Of a stretch of 64,000 bases of DNA, positions 34,880 to 42,682 are shown one piece after another. Position 1 is the first letter of the stretch. Each line of letters opens with the position of its first letter. The stretch covers positions 1-64,000 of the forward strand of contig NZ_JAVMIP010000013.1 in the NCBI RefSeq assembly GCF_031729055.1. The letters run 5' to 3'. The DNA comes from Pseudocalidococcus azoricus BACA0444 (GTDB lineage: Bacteria; Cyanobacteriota; Cyanobacteriia; Thermosynechococcales; Thermosynechococcaceae). A model generated the notes under the pieces. It was not told the origin of the DNA. It saw only the letters and a program-made list of their open reading frames with translations, and did not search any database. A program made the position numbers and the translations under genes.

Positions 34880-37186
34880 CTATAAGCCGCTATCCCCCGT
34901 ACTTTGGTTGGGTAAAAATTTGCCGCTCGGCTGCCATTGGACGGCCCCATCTTGCCCTGACCAATAAAAGGGAATCCGGCGGGATTTGAGTTCATCTTGG
35001 ACTCCTGAGGAGAGTTGGGCGGTGGTTAAAACGAGGGCCTGGGGTTGGAGAATGTCTAGGAGATTGGGATCAAACTTACGCCCCCACCACCACAAGACAT
35101 CTGGCCTGGGTAAATTGGCAGAGCGAAGCCAGACTGACTGTCCTAAAGATCGCGGGGGTTCGGTGATCAAGAGCCATTTTTTGTCCTTAATTTGCATTTG
35201 AATCACCGCCGGATCGGCCCGGAGCAGCTTAATGGCCACATCCCCCAGTTGCGCCTCTTGATCTAAACGTAGGGATTGCTTTTCGGTTGGGAGTTGGGTG
35301 AGCATTTCCCGATAGTCCGGATCACTACTGGCAGTTGGCACTTCACTGAGGCGAATGATCGGGGTTATTTTGGCTAAATCGGCCCAACCGCCTTGATCTT
35401 GACTTTGCCGAGTTGTCGCAATCGCCCAATGAATTTGGTTAATCCCCTGCGCTGCCAAAAATGATCCGAGGGATGTCCCGGCACTGGTGAGATCGCCACT
35501 GTTGATCACGACATTCCCGCCCGGCTGTTGGATGACCATAATTGGGGTTTGGGTATTATCGAGAACTGTGACTCGAAAGGTATTAGTTTGCACGAGTAAA
35601 AATGGCACAATCACTAAACTTAGGCTAGTCCCCAACGCCAAGACCCATCGCTTTTGCCACCAAGGATGCAGCCAGACCAACAAAATCAGCCCATAGATTG
35701 CAAACACCTGTGTCCAGCCCAAGGCCCCCAACGCCAGCAGACTGTAGGGTAAACTGCCAAAGAAATCCACAAGCCAGAGCAAAATCACGATGGGATAGTA
35801 CATGACCCAGGCCAGGAGTCCCCCCAATGTCGGCCAAAGGACAGCCCCCAGGCCACTGATAAAACTCCCCACCGTCACCACTGAGAGTAAAAAGGTCGTG
35901 ATCACATTCACAATCAGGCCATAGGTGGGAAACACACCGAAAATTGCCAGGGACAGGGGAAAGACCCAAATGTTAGCGGCTAAAGGAATTGCCATTAGAT
36001 TCGCCATTGGGCCGGGGAGCCAACTGAGACGTGCTTCAATCGCAGGAGCCGAGACAATTAAGCCGAGGGTGGCCAAAAAACTGAGTTGAAACCCTAGATC
36101 TTCACTCCAGAGTGGGTTCACAATCAACATTCCCACCGCAATTGCCAACAATAAGCTGGCCGGTTGAGTTTTGGTCTCTCCTGATAATGCTGCCAGGCCC
36201 GCTAAACCCATCAATACGGCCCGCACGGCGGAAGGGGCAAACCCACTCAGGGCTGCAAATAAAATTAAGGCCGCGCCCCCCACTTGTAACTGGCGATTTT
36301 TGGGCAAAGGCCGGGTTAGGAGCATGACTACCCCCAAAATGACTGAGGTGTGGAATCCAGAGGCGGCAATGGCATGGGACAGACCTACTCGGCGAAAGGC
36401 GTCGCGAATATCAAAGGGAACCCCGACTGCCCGACTACCCAGCAACATGGCACTGAGGAGTGGCCCCTGTTCAGCCCCCAGCTTTTCCCCTTGGGCCATA
36501 AAGATGCGTTCTCGTAATGCCCACAGGCCCCAGGGTGATCCGGCTTTAAGAATTTTGGCCTGGCGACCTGCTAATCCGGCAAAGGTATGTTCCAGTTGCA
36601 GTTGGCGCTGAAAATTAAAGGCTCGATAAAACTGATTGCCGCCCGCTTTGGGTTGATAGAGAAAGCCCGTCACCGCAATGGTTTGACCCGGCCGAATGTC
36701 TGCCCCATCTTTGGCATCTATGGTTACATACAATCGCCCACTGGCCCGCCCCTGTAATAAGGATTCACCGCCACGCCCTGGAACGTGTTGATACCGCTCA
36801 GCTTCCAGAAAAAACCGTAATTTACCGGCTCGATTGGGGAGGGGATAGGTTTGGACATTGCCTTCTACCATCACGGTCGGCTCACCCCCCATGGCTGTTA
36901 ACCGCGTCACGACTCGACTAATATCCGTTGCGCCAGGGGTAGGGGTTCGCAAAAACATATAGGCCATGGCAATTAAGGCAATTCCGGTGGCAATTAACCA
37001 ACTCCGGTCTGGGGGCAGACTGCGCCAAAACTTGGGCCAAATCGGGGCCTGGTTGCGACAAAAACTCATCAGAAGCCCGAGGACTAATGCAATGACCCAC
37101 CCCCAAGGGGAACCCCCCAAGTACAGCCCAATAATGAAGGCTAATCCCCATAAAATGGCATCGGCCTGGTATAACTGCGCGGGCAT
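34880..37186 (-). CDS. comEC: ComEC/Rec2 family DNA-uptake channel protein
   Basis: Inner-membrane channel for single-stranded DNA during natural transformation. The 768-aa protein has two to three N-terminal helices, a soluble OB-like domain (DUF4131; about residues 80-220), then the competence domain with AFRRVGLSHAIAASGFHTSV and about eight helices. The C-terminal ~220 residues take the place of the metallo-beta-lactamase-like domain: VTVLDNTQTPIMVIQQPGGN starts the fold, but the expected HxHxDH metal site is replaced by ATTRQSQDQGG. So the channel looks intact but the nuclease-like domain looks inactive. Confidence 0.85.
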   Translation of the reverse strand: MPAQLYQADAILWGLAFIIGLYLGGSPWGWVIALVLGLLMSFCRNQAPIWPKFWRSLPPDRSWLIATGIALIAMAYMFLRTPTPGATDISRVVTRLTAMGGEPTVMVEGNVQTYPLPNRAGKLRFFLEAERYQHVPGRGGESLLQGRASGRLYVTIDAKDGADIRPGQTIAVTGFLYQPKAGGNQFYRAFNFQRQLQLEHTFAGLAGRQAKILKAGSPWGLWALRERIFMAQGEKLGAEQGPLLSAMLLGSRAVGVPFDIRDAFRRVGLSHAIAASGFHTSVILGVVMLLTRPLPKNRQLQVGGAALILFAALSGFAPSAVRAVLMGLAGLAALSGETKTQPASLLLAIAVGMLIVNPLWSEDLGFQLSFLATLGLIVSAPAIEARLSWLPGPMANLMAIPLAANIWVFPLSLAIFGVFPTYGLIVNVITTFLLSVVTVGSFISGLGAVLWPTLGGLLAWVMYYPIVILLWLVDFFGSLPYSLLALGALGWTQVFAIYGLILLVWLHPWWQKRWVLALGTSLSLVIVPFLLVQTNTFRVTVLDNTQTPIMVIQQPGGNVVINSGDLTSAGTSLGSFLAAQGINQIHWAIATTRQSQDQGGWADLAKITPIIRLSEVPTASSDPDYREMLTQLPTEKQSLRLDQEAQLGDVAIKLLRADPAVIQMQIKDKKWLLITEPPRSLGQSVWLRSANLPRPDVLWWWGRKFDPNLLDILQPQALVLTTAQLSSGVQDELKSRRIPFYWSGQDGAVQWQPSGKFLPNQSTGDSGL

Positions 37187-37219
37187 AGTTCACAATCTCT
37201 CTAGCGGCGGTCATGTTGT

Positions 37220-37411
37220 CTAATATCTAATCACAGGCCAGAGAAATCTCTTAGTTATTGAGACTACATGGTTAAAAGTTTTGGTATCGCTCATCAAAAT
37301 CTTATTCAACATTGACAGGAGGAGCGATTTTCCAAGAGTTGCTATCTGTTGAAGCTGCTCGTTAGTAAGTTGATCAATGTTTTGCTTAAGAGCTTCGCGA
37401 GTGAATAACAT
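37220..37411 (-). CDS. Small antitoxin-like protein
   Basis: A 63-aa protein from the ATG at 37411, with GGAG seven bases upstream. MLFTREALKQNIDQLTNEQL is followed by QQIATLGKSLLL, resembling the N-terminal helices of short cyanobacterial antitoxin-type proteins. The tail (FNHVVSITKRFLWPVIRY) looks like read-through sequence. No toxin gene is next to it, and comEC starts 34 bp downstream. It may be an orphan or truncated gene. Confidence 0.35.
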   Translation of the reverse strand: MLFTREALKQNIDQLTNEQLQQIATLGKSLLLSMLNKILMSDTKTFNHVVSITKRFLWPVIRY

Positions 37412-37512
37412 ACAACACTCCAACCACAGTAAAGTTGACTTCTCCTAATCTTAAATCTATCTTAGATTTCTACCTTGAATTACTCTCCTCTCTATCAATC
37501 AGAACAATGAGC

Positions 37513-38154
37513 CTATGGTGATGATTCCTTTAGCCAATGTCCAAACCCGGCCAGGTCTAACTGGGGTAAATCGTCGGGGCGATCAATGTCGGTTAATTCG
37601 GGTAACAGGGCGGTGGATAATCCTAAATCTTGGGCAATGGCGAAGGATTTTCTAAAGACTTGATCGCTACCCCAGGCCATGGTTTGAAATAATTCTGGAA
37701 TGACTTTTTTCAGGCCAATTAAGTAATAGCCGCCATCTTGGGCTGGGCCAATGACAAGATCATGATTGGTTAATGCCTCTTGGGCCTGGGTGAGGATGGG
37801 AACCGTTAATTCTGGGCAGTCAGTCCCGATGACTAAGGCAGGGTGGTCAGTGGTTTGAAAGTGGTGGCCCAAGGCATAGAGCAATCGCGCTCCCAAGTCT
37901 CCTTCTGGTTGTATTTGATAGTTGATTCCGGTTCCTAACCAGGCCTGCATCAGCTTGACATTTCCCCCGGTAAACCAAACGGTGATTTGCCGAGATTTGA
38001 TGGCTTGGGCAAAGGTTCTGGCCTGGTGAAGGGTATGCTCGGCCATTTTTTGGTGGAACTGGGCGGCTCCTGTGGCTCCTAAGGCCGGAATTAACCGGGT
38101 TTTGCTGCGGCCAGGTTCAGGGTAGCGGGTAAAAATGAGCAGGCCAAGGGTCAT
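37513..38154 (-). CDS. TIGR04282/DUF2064 family glycosyltransferase-like protein
   Basis: A 213-aa protein with the family opening LLIFTRYPEPGRSKTRLIPA, then a QPEGDLGARL motif, VIGTDCPEL and VIGPAQDGGYYLIGL, and a C-terminal DIDRPDDL. Such proteins have a nucleotide-sugar transferase (GT-A) fold; some sit in arsenosugar gene clusters, but no arsenic genes are seen here. It lies 14 bp downstream of the glutamine transporter fusion gene on the same strand. Confidence 0.85.
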   Translation of the reverse strand: MTLGLLIFTRYPEPGRSKTRLIPALGATGAAQFHQKMAEHTLHQARTFAQAIKSRQITVWFTGGNVKLMQAWLGTGINYQIQPEGDLGARLLYALGHHFQTTDHPALVIGTDCPELTVPILTQAQEALTNHDLVIGPAQDGGYYLIGLKKVIPELFQTMAWGSDQVFRKSFAIAQDLGLSTALLPELTDIDRPDDLPQLDLAGFGHWLKESSP

Positions 38155-38168
38155 TGCTTAGGCGGCGA

Positions 38169-39704
38169 TTATTTAACCGAGGTGATGATCTTGTGGGGCT
38201 GTTTGTCAGGATAGAGCCGGTATTCCAAATAATCAAACCCACGGGCCGCAATCACAGTCATGATCAAGTAAATAATCGCGACAGTAGTGTAAATTTCAAA
38301 GGGCCGATACTCATCCGCGACAATTAACTGCCCTTTCCGAAACAGTTCTTCATAGCCAATCACGGCCACCAAACTGGTGTTTTTCAGCATCGAAATAAAT
38401 TCATTCCCCAGGGCCGGAACCATTTGCCGAAAGGCCTGGGGAAAGACGACATGACGTAAGGTTTGCCAGCCACTAAATCCCAAAGACTCGGCCGCTTCCT
38501 GTTGTCCTTTTTCGACCGCTTGGAGGCCACTGCGTAAAATCTCGGCCATGTAGGCGGCTTCATTCAAACTGAGGGCGGCCACAGAGGCGACAAAGCGGTT
38601 GGGACTAAAATCTAAGCCCAGGCCCTGGACAACTCCCGGAATCCCAAAGTAGATCATGAAAATTTGCACCAGTAGCGGTGTACCCCGGAAAAAGTCAATG
38701 TAGATGGCACTCAGTCCCAGGCCCCATTTGTTTTGAGATAGACGCACCAAGGCTAAAACCAGGCCCCCCGCAATTCCCAAAACAATGGATGCGGTGGTGA
38801 GTTGGAGGGTGATCACAGTGCCTTGAAGCAGGGCAGGAACGGCACGAAGGGAAGTTTTCAGACTGTCCCACAGTCCTGATTGCGTGGAAACCCTTTCTTG
38901 TTGGGCTGGGGCCAATGCTGGGAGGGCTGGAGCCGGGGCCTTGAACCACTGGGTATAAATTTTGTCATAGGTACCATCTTTAAGAATTTTGTCCAGGCCT
39001 TGGTTAATCAGTTTTAGGTAGGGAGATTGCTGTTGGGTGGCGACTCCATAATATTGTCTGGTTTCTTCTTGCCGAAAGACTTGAATTTGGCTGAATCCAC
39101 CGCGAGCAATACTGTAAAGCAAGGTCGGTGTGTCGTTAATGATGGCATCGACATTTTTGCTAATCAGGGATTGGATACTCAAATCGGTGGAGTCGTAAAT
39201 AATCACATTGGCGTTGGGGATTTTTTTAGCCTCGTCTGCAGAAGCCGTACCAATTTGAACCGCAATTCTTTTACCTTCTAAGTCCTTAAAGGTTTTTAGG
39301 TTACGGTTGGCCGGTAAAACCCCAATCGCGAGGGTAGCTTCAAAGTAGGGGCGCGAGAAATCCACCACCTTGAGCCGATCCGCCGTAATTGTGATCCCAG
39401 AAGTCGCTGCTTGAATTTGTCCGACCGCTAAAGCCGGAATCAGACCATCAAAGTTCATGGTTTTGAATTCCACCTCCAGGCCAGCCGCTGCCCCCACCGC
39501 CCGCATTAAGTCCACATCAAAGCCAATTACCTCGCCTCCCCCTGGTTGAAATTCAAAGGGAGCGAAGGTAGGTTCCATGCCAACTTGCAATATCTTTGGA
39601 AGTTCTTGATCACTGCGAGTACAGCTAGAAATAGCTAGAAAAATGATCAAAATGCCACTCAAAACAAGACGGGGCCAGGCCTGGAACACGGGGGGATACT
39701 CCAC
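38169..39704 (-). CDS. Amino acid ABC transporter, binding protein fused to permease (GlnH-GlnP type)
   Basis: A 511-aa fusion. Residues 1-27 form a lipoprotein-like signal ending at Cys (AISSCTRS). Residues about 38-265 are a periplasmic amino-acid-binding domain (VGMEPTFAPFEF, GFDVDLMRAVG, GITITADRLKVVDFSRPYF). Residues about 290-500 are a HisM/GlnP-type permease with FFRGTPLLVQIFMIYFG and the EAA loop EAAESLGFSGWQTLRHVVFP. The domain therefore delivers its amino acid directly to its own permease. No ATPase gene is adjacent. Glutamine or a related polar amino acid is the likely substrate. Confidence 0.9.
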   Translation of the reverse strand: MEYPPVFQAWPRLVLSGILIIFLAISSCTRSDQELPKILQVGMEPTFAPFEFQPGGGEVIGFDVDLMRAVGAAAGLEVEFKTMNFDGLIPALAVGQIQAATSGITITADRLKVVDFSRPYFEATLAIGVLPANRNLKTFKDLEGKRIAVQIGTASADEAKKIPNANVIIYDSTDLSIQSLISKNVDAIINDTPTLLYSIARGGFSQIQVFRQEETRQYYGVATQQQSPYLKLINQGLDKILKDGTYDKIYTQWFKAPAPALPALAPAQQERVSTQSGLWDSLKTSLRAVPALLQGTVITLQLTTASIVLGIAGGLVLALVRLSQNKWGLGLSAIYIDFFRGTPLLVQIFMIYFGIPGVVQGLGLDFSPNRFVASVAALSLNEAAYMAEILRSGLQAVEKGQQEAAESLGFSGWQTLRHVVFPQAFRQMVPALGNEFISMLKNTSLVAVIGYEELFRKGQLIVADEYRPFEIYTTVAIIYLIMTVIAARGFDYLEYRLYPDKQPHKIITSVK

Positions 39705-39916
39705 AAAACAAGCTCATCATACCCTGTACCATAGCGGGGGGCGGGGGCCTGAACAGTAGCGCGTGACGCATTTTTGAGTTGGCTATTTCCTTGGATATAT
39801 AATATATTCTTACCCGGATCATAAGAATTTTGACTCGTTGATAGCGGTCTCTTTAACACGATGACGACTAATTTGCTGTTTTGTGATCACTATGATGCCT
39901 GAGAGTTGCATTGTTG

Positions 39917-41416
39917 CTACAGGTGATTGCTTTGGCGATAGGTTTGACAGAGTTCTAAAAACCGTTTTGGCACATTCAGACAGCCCCCAAAATGCAAATG
40001 GACATAGGACGCATAGACATTGCCTAACTGCCAGCCTTCTGTTTGGGGCCTGCTCCCGTCATAGTTGGTCAGGTGATAGAGGGGAAGAGTCGGTCGGGTT
40101 GTTAAGGTTGAGCGATGAAACTCATGGCCAACCATGATCTGAGCATCGGGAATGAGGGCGTTAACCAGGCCTGGATTGGGTTGGATCTGCCGATAACCGA
40201 GGGTGAGCCGTTTTCCCATTTGGGCCGTGGTGGGTAAAATTCCCAGCATTGGATAAGAATGTTGCTCAAAGTCCACAATGGCCTGGCAGAGATACATTAG
40301 CCCGCCACATTCGGCATAGGTTGGCAAGCCTTGGGAAATGAGGTGATGTAATTGCTGGAGGAGGGATTGATTGGCACTCAACTCAGCGGCAAACATTTCG
40401 GGGAACCCACCGCCCAAATATAGGCCGTGAATGTTGTTCGGTAATTCCCGATCCTTGAGGGGACTCCAGGCCACGAGTTCAAAGCCCACAGATGCCAAAA
40501 TATCCAAGTTATCGGCGTAGTAGAAGTTAAAGGCGGCATCTTGGGCAATGGCTAACCGACAGGGGGCCTCAGGTTGATGTTGGGGTTCAGAACTTGCAAG
40601 TTGTAGCTCAGAGGTCGGGTAGTCTAGTTCAGAGGTTGAAATGTCCAGCTTAGAGGTCAATCGTTCTGACTTAGGGGTTGAATGGTCTAGGTCAGAGATT
40701 AACGGTTGTGGGATTGGTGGGCTTAAGAGGGGAAGTAGGTGATCCCAAACAAAACTGGCCTGGCCCAAGGTGGCGAGACGCTGAATCAACGCTGGCAGTT
40801 CAGGAAGTTCATCGGTGGGAACCAGGCCCAGATGGCGATCCGGGATAGTAATGTCTGCTTGCCGATAAAACACCCCCAGCAGTGGCATATTCAGGCTTGA
40901 TAAGGCCTTTGACAACAACTCTAAATGACGTTCACTACTAACTCGGTTCAAGACAACACCGGCAATCCTTAACTGGGGGGCATAGGTTTGATAGCCATGC
41001 ACAAGGGCCGCAATCGAGCGCGAGGTTCCCCCGGCATTTACCACTAAAACAATGGGTAACTGTAATAAATCGGCAATATGGGCCGTGCTGCCTCGATCCC
41101 AAGGGATGGCCGGGTTAATCAGACTAGAACTAGCCCCATCAAATAAGCCCATTACCCCCTCAATCACAGCATAATCACAAGCAGCCGTATGGTGGGCAAA
41201 GCAATCTTGAACGTAAGTTTCTGAGGTTAAAATGACATCCAAATTCCGACAAGGGCGACCCGTCAGGCGGCGATGAAACATCGGATCGATATAGTCGGGG
41301 CCAACTTTGAAGGATTGAATTATTTTGGAGTGCTGTTGGGCTAAGGCTGCTAAAAGCGCGAGAGTGACGGTTGTTTTGCCAACTCCGCTCCGTTCACCTG
41401 CAATCACTAATGCCAT
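39917..41416 (-). CDS. cbiA: Cobyrinate a,c-diamide synthase (CbiA/CobB)
   Basis: Amidates the a and c side chains of (hydrogeno)cobyrinic acid using glutamine and ATP in cobalamin synthesis. The 499-aa protein has an N-terminal P-loop domain (VIAGERSGVGKTTVTLALL) and a C-terminal class I glutamine amidotransferase-like domain (GLYLGGGFPEMFAAEL, TYAECGGLMYL with the Cys nucleophile). The linker at about residues 236-278 is a run of degenerate 7-residue repeats not usual for the family. The gene is near the cbiG-cobJ fusion, with accessory genes between. Confidence 0.93.
   Translation of the reverse strand: MALVIAGERSGVGKTTVTLALLAALAQQHSKIIQSFKVGPDYIDPMFHRRLTGRPCRNLDVILTSETYVQDCFAHHTAACDYAVIEGVMGLFDGASSSLINPAIPWDRGSTAHIADLLQLPIVLVVNAGGTSRSIAALVHGYQTYAPQLRIAGVVLNRVSSERHLELLSKALSSLNMPLLGVFYRQADITIPDRHLGLVPTDELPELPALIQRLATLGQASFVWDHLLPLLSPPIPQPLISDLDHSTPKSERLTSKLDISTSELDYPTSELQLASSEPQHQPEAPCRLAIAQDAAFNFYYADNLDILASVGFELVAWSPLKDRELPNNIHGLYLGGGFPEMFAAELSANQSLLQQLHHLISQGLPTYAECGGLMYLCQAIVDFEQHSYPMLGILPTTAQMGKRLTLGYRQIQPNPGLVNALIPDAQIMVGHEFHRSTLTTRPTLPLYHLTNYDGSRPQTEGWQLGNVYASYVHLHFGGCLNVPKRFLELCQTYRQSNHL
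40584..40709 (-). repeat. 21-bp tandem repeats inside cbiA
   Basis: Six degenerate direct repeats of 21 bp, starting at 40584, 40605, 40626, 40647, 40668 and 40689; a typical unit on the plus strand is AGTTCAGAGGTTGAAATGTC plus one base. They keep the reading frame and encode 7-residue units such as SKLDIST, SELDYPT and SELQLAS in the linker between the two cbiA domains. Confidence 0.85.
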
Positions 41417-41457
41417 ACTCTTATTTTCAATTGCATATTCAGATTTTGATACAGATT

Positions 41458-41778
41458 TTACATGGTTCTTATCGGCAGATATAGTTTGTGTAGATTTTTC
41501 TGAAATTGTTGAAATTCATATTTAAGATGGAAATGTGTTACTCGTTCATCCAATGCCTCAGTAATTACAGCCAATGATGCCACATGAACAGAACTAACTA
41601 AAGCCCTTTTGATTGAATTAATCAAGATCAGTTCACCAAGTCTCTTTCCTTACTGTTTCTGATTAACCCCCAGACAGACTAACATGGTCGTAGGCAGTAA
41701 AGGATAGCGTGGTAACTGTTTAGTAAAGGTTTCATCGAGCAAAGACCAAGGAAAGTGCTTCTGACTATCTAAGGGTTA
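41458..41778 (-). pseudogene. GNAT (TacT-type) toxin remnant
   Basis: The minus strand continues past the antitoxin into a broken acetyltransferase: KHFPWSLLDETFTKQLPRYP, LLPTTMLVCLGVNQKQ, a TAA, GKRLGELILINSIKRALVSS, then ASLAVITEALDERVTHFHLK, YEFQQFQKNLHKLYLPIRTM and a stop at 41458-41460. This follows the TacT-type order (LPRYP..LLGRLAVD, QGxGLGxxLL, FYxxYGF, LYLPMKT). The N-terminal 60-70 residues are missing, one in-frame stop remains, and the acetyl-CoA loop reads GKRLG. It cannot make an intact toxin. Confidence 0.75.
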
Positions 41779-41796
41779 ATTTTAAGCTTCATGTAC

Positions 41797-42069
41797 CTAA
41801 CACATATCTTGATAAAAATGAGTCGCAGCATTTAGAGCGGAATCAGGTTGAGGTGGATTTAGCATAGACTCAACAAATGCTTGACTATCCGCCTGATTGA
41901 GTTTTATAACTTGATGTTTGACAATGACTCCATAGGCTTCTGCTTCAACCATGGTAATGACAAATTTCGTGAGGGAACAGCCTTTAAGATCAGCGGCTTT
42001 TTGTAAAAGAGCTTGGGTTTCTGGATTGATCTGGGCTTCGAGGCGGGCCATTTTGTTAAGTGTGCTCAT
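41797..42069 (-). CDS. DUF1778 (TacA-type) antitoxin
   Basis: A 90-aa ribbon-helix-helix antitoxin. MARLEAQINPETQALLQKAA followed by LKGCSLTKFVITMVEAEA is the DUF1778 DNA-binding fold, and the C-terminal tail (LNQADSQAFVESMLNPPQP) is the toxin-neutralising region. Such antitoxins pair with a GNAT acetyltransferase that acetylates aminoacyl-tRNA. Here the toxin frame downstream on the same strand is broken, so the antitoxin is an orphan. It may still bind its own operator. The start may also be ATG at residue 7. Confidence 0.85.
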   Translation of the reverse strand: MSTLNKMARLEAQINPETQALLQKAADLKGCSLTKFVITMVEAEAYGVIVKHQVIKLNQADSQAFVESMLNPPQPDSALNAATHFYQDMC

Positions 42070-42232
42070 GATTTACGTGGTAGCTTTGTCTATTGTAGAG
42101 GGACTAGACCTGCCTATGGGGCGTTTATTTTAAAGCTATCCAGGCCCGGGGACAAATATCATTAGAAAATGGGGCAGGGGCAAGCCTGAATGTTATCTAA
42201 ACCATTCCTAAAGGTACAGGGGTTAATCAGCG

Positions 42233-42658
42233 ATGGATGAGTTAATGGAGTTACGAGAACTGGTTGAAAATCAAGACTATAAAAAAGCCCTGTTATTGAT
42301 TGATGAACTAGAAGAAATGTCCAGGGAAGACAAATTAGCCAAAATCTACAGCCATGCCGTGGTCTTGTTAGTGCATTTAATTAAGCAGGCCGCCGAGGAA
42401 CGGACTACCCGCTCTTGGGATTTTTCAATCTACAACAGTATCAAAAGTATTAAACGAATCAATCAGCGGCGAAAAGCAGGGGGATTCTATGCCAACACAG
42501 AACAATTAAATGAGATTCTTAATGATGCCTTTGATATTGCTTTAAGAAAGTCAGCATTGGAGGCCTTTGGGGGGATTTATACAGAAATGCAACTGTTAGA
42601 AAAAATAAATCCAATAGAACTCCAACAGCAAGCATTAGATTTAATCAGTGGCAGTTAA
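42233..42658 (+). CDS. DUF29 family protein
   Basis: A 141-aa helical protein matching the cyanobacterial DUF29 layout: an N-terminal YKKALLLIDELEEMSREDK, a middle VVLLVHLIKQAAEERTTRSW, and a C-terminal half with RRKAGGFYANTEQLNEIL and ALEAFGGIYTE. DUF29 proteins are multi-copy in cyanobacteria and of unknown function. It has its own short upstream region and sits between the DUF1778 antitoxin and the convergent cbiG-cobJ gene. Confidence 0.85.
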   Translation: MDELMELRELVENQDYKKALLLIDELEEMSREDKLAKIYSHAVVLLVHLIKQAAEERTTRSWDFSIYNSIKSIKRINQRRKAGGFYANTEQLNEILNDAFDIALRKSALEAFGGIYTEMQLLEKINPIELQQQALDLISGS

Positions 42659-42682
42659 GGGTCTTACTTTTGACTCCTTGGC

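Noticed and set aside
36171-36611. A 146-codon plus-strand frame inside comEC
   Set aside because: Antisense shadow of a GC-rich membrane protein gene; no start signal or homology.
40584-40709. CRISPR-like appearance of the 21-bp repeats
   Set aside because: There are no unique spacers, the units are contiguous, and they are in frame within cbiA.
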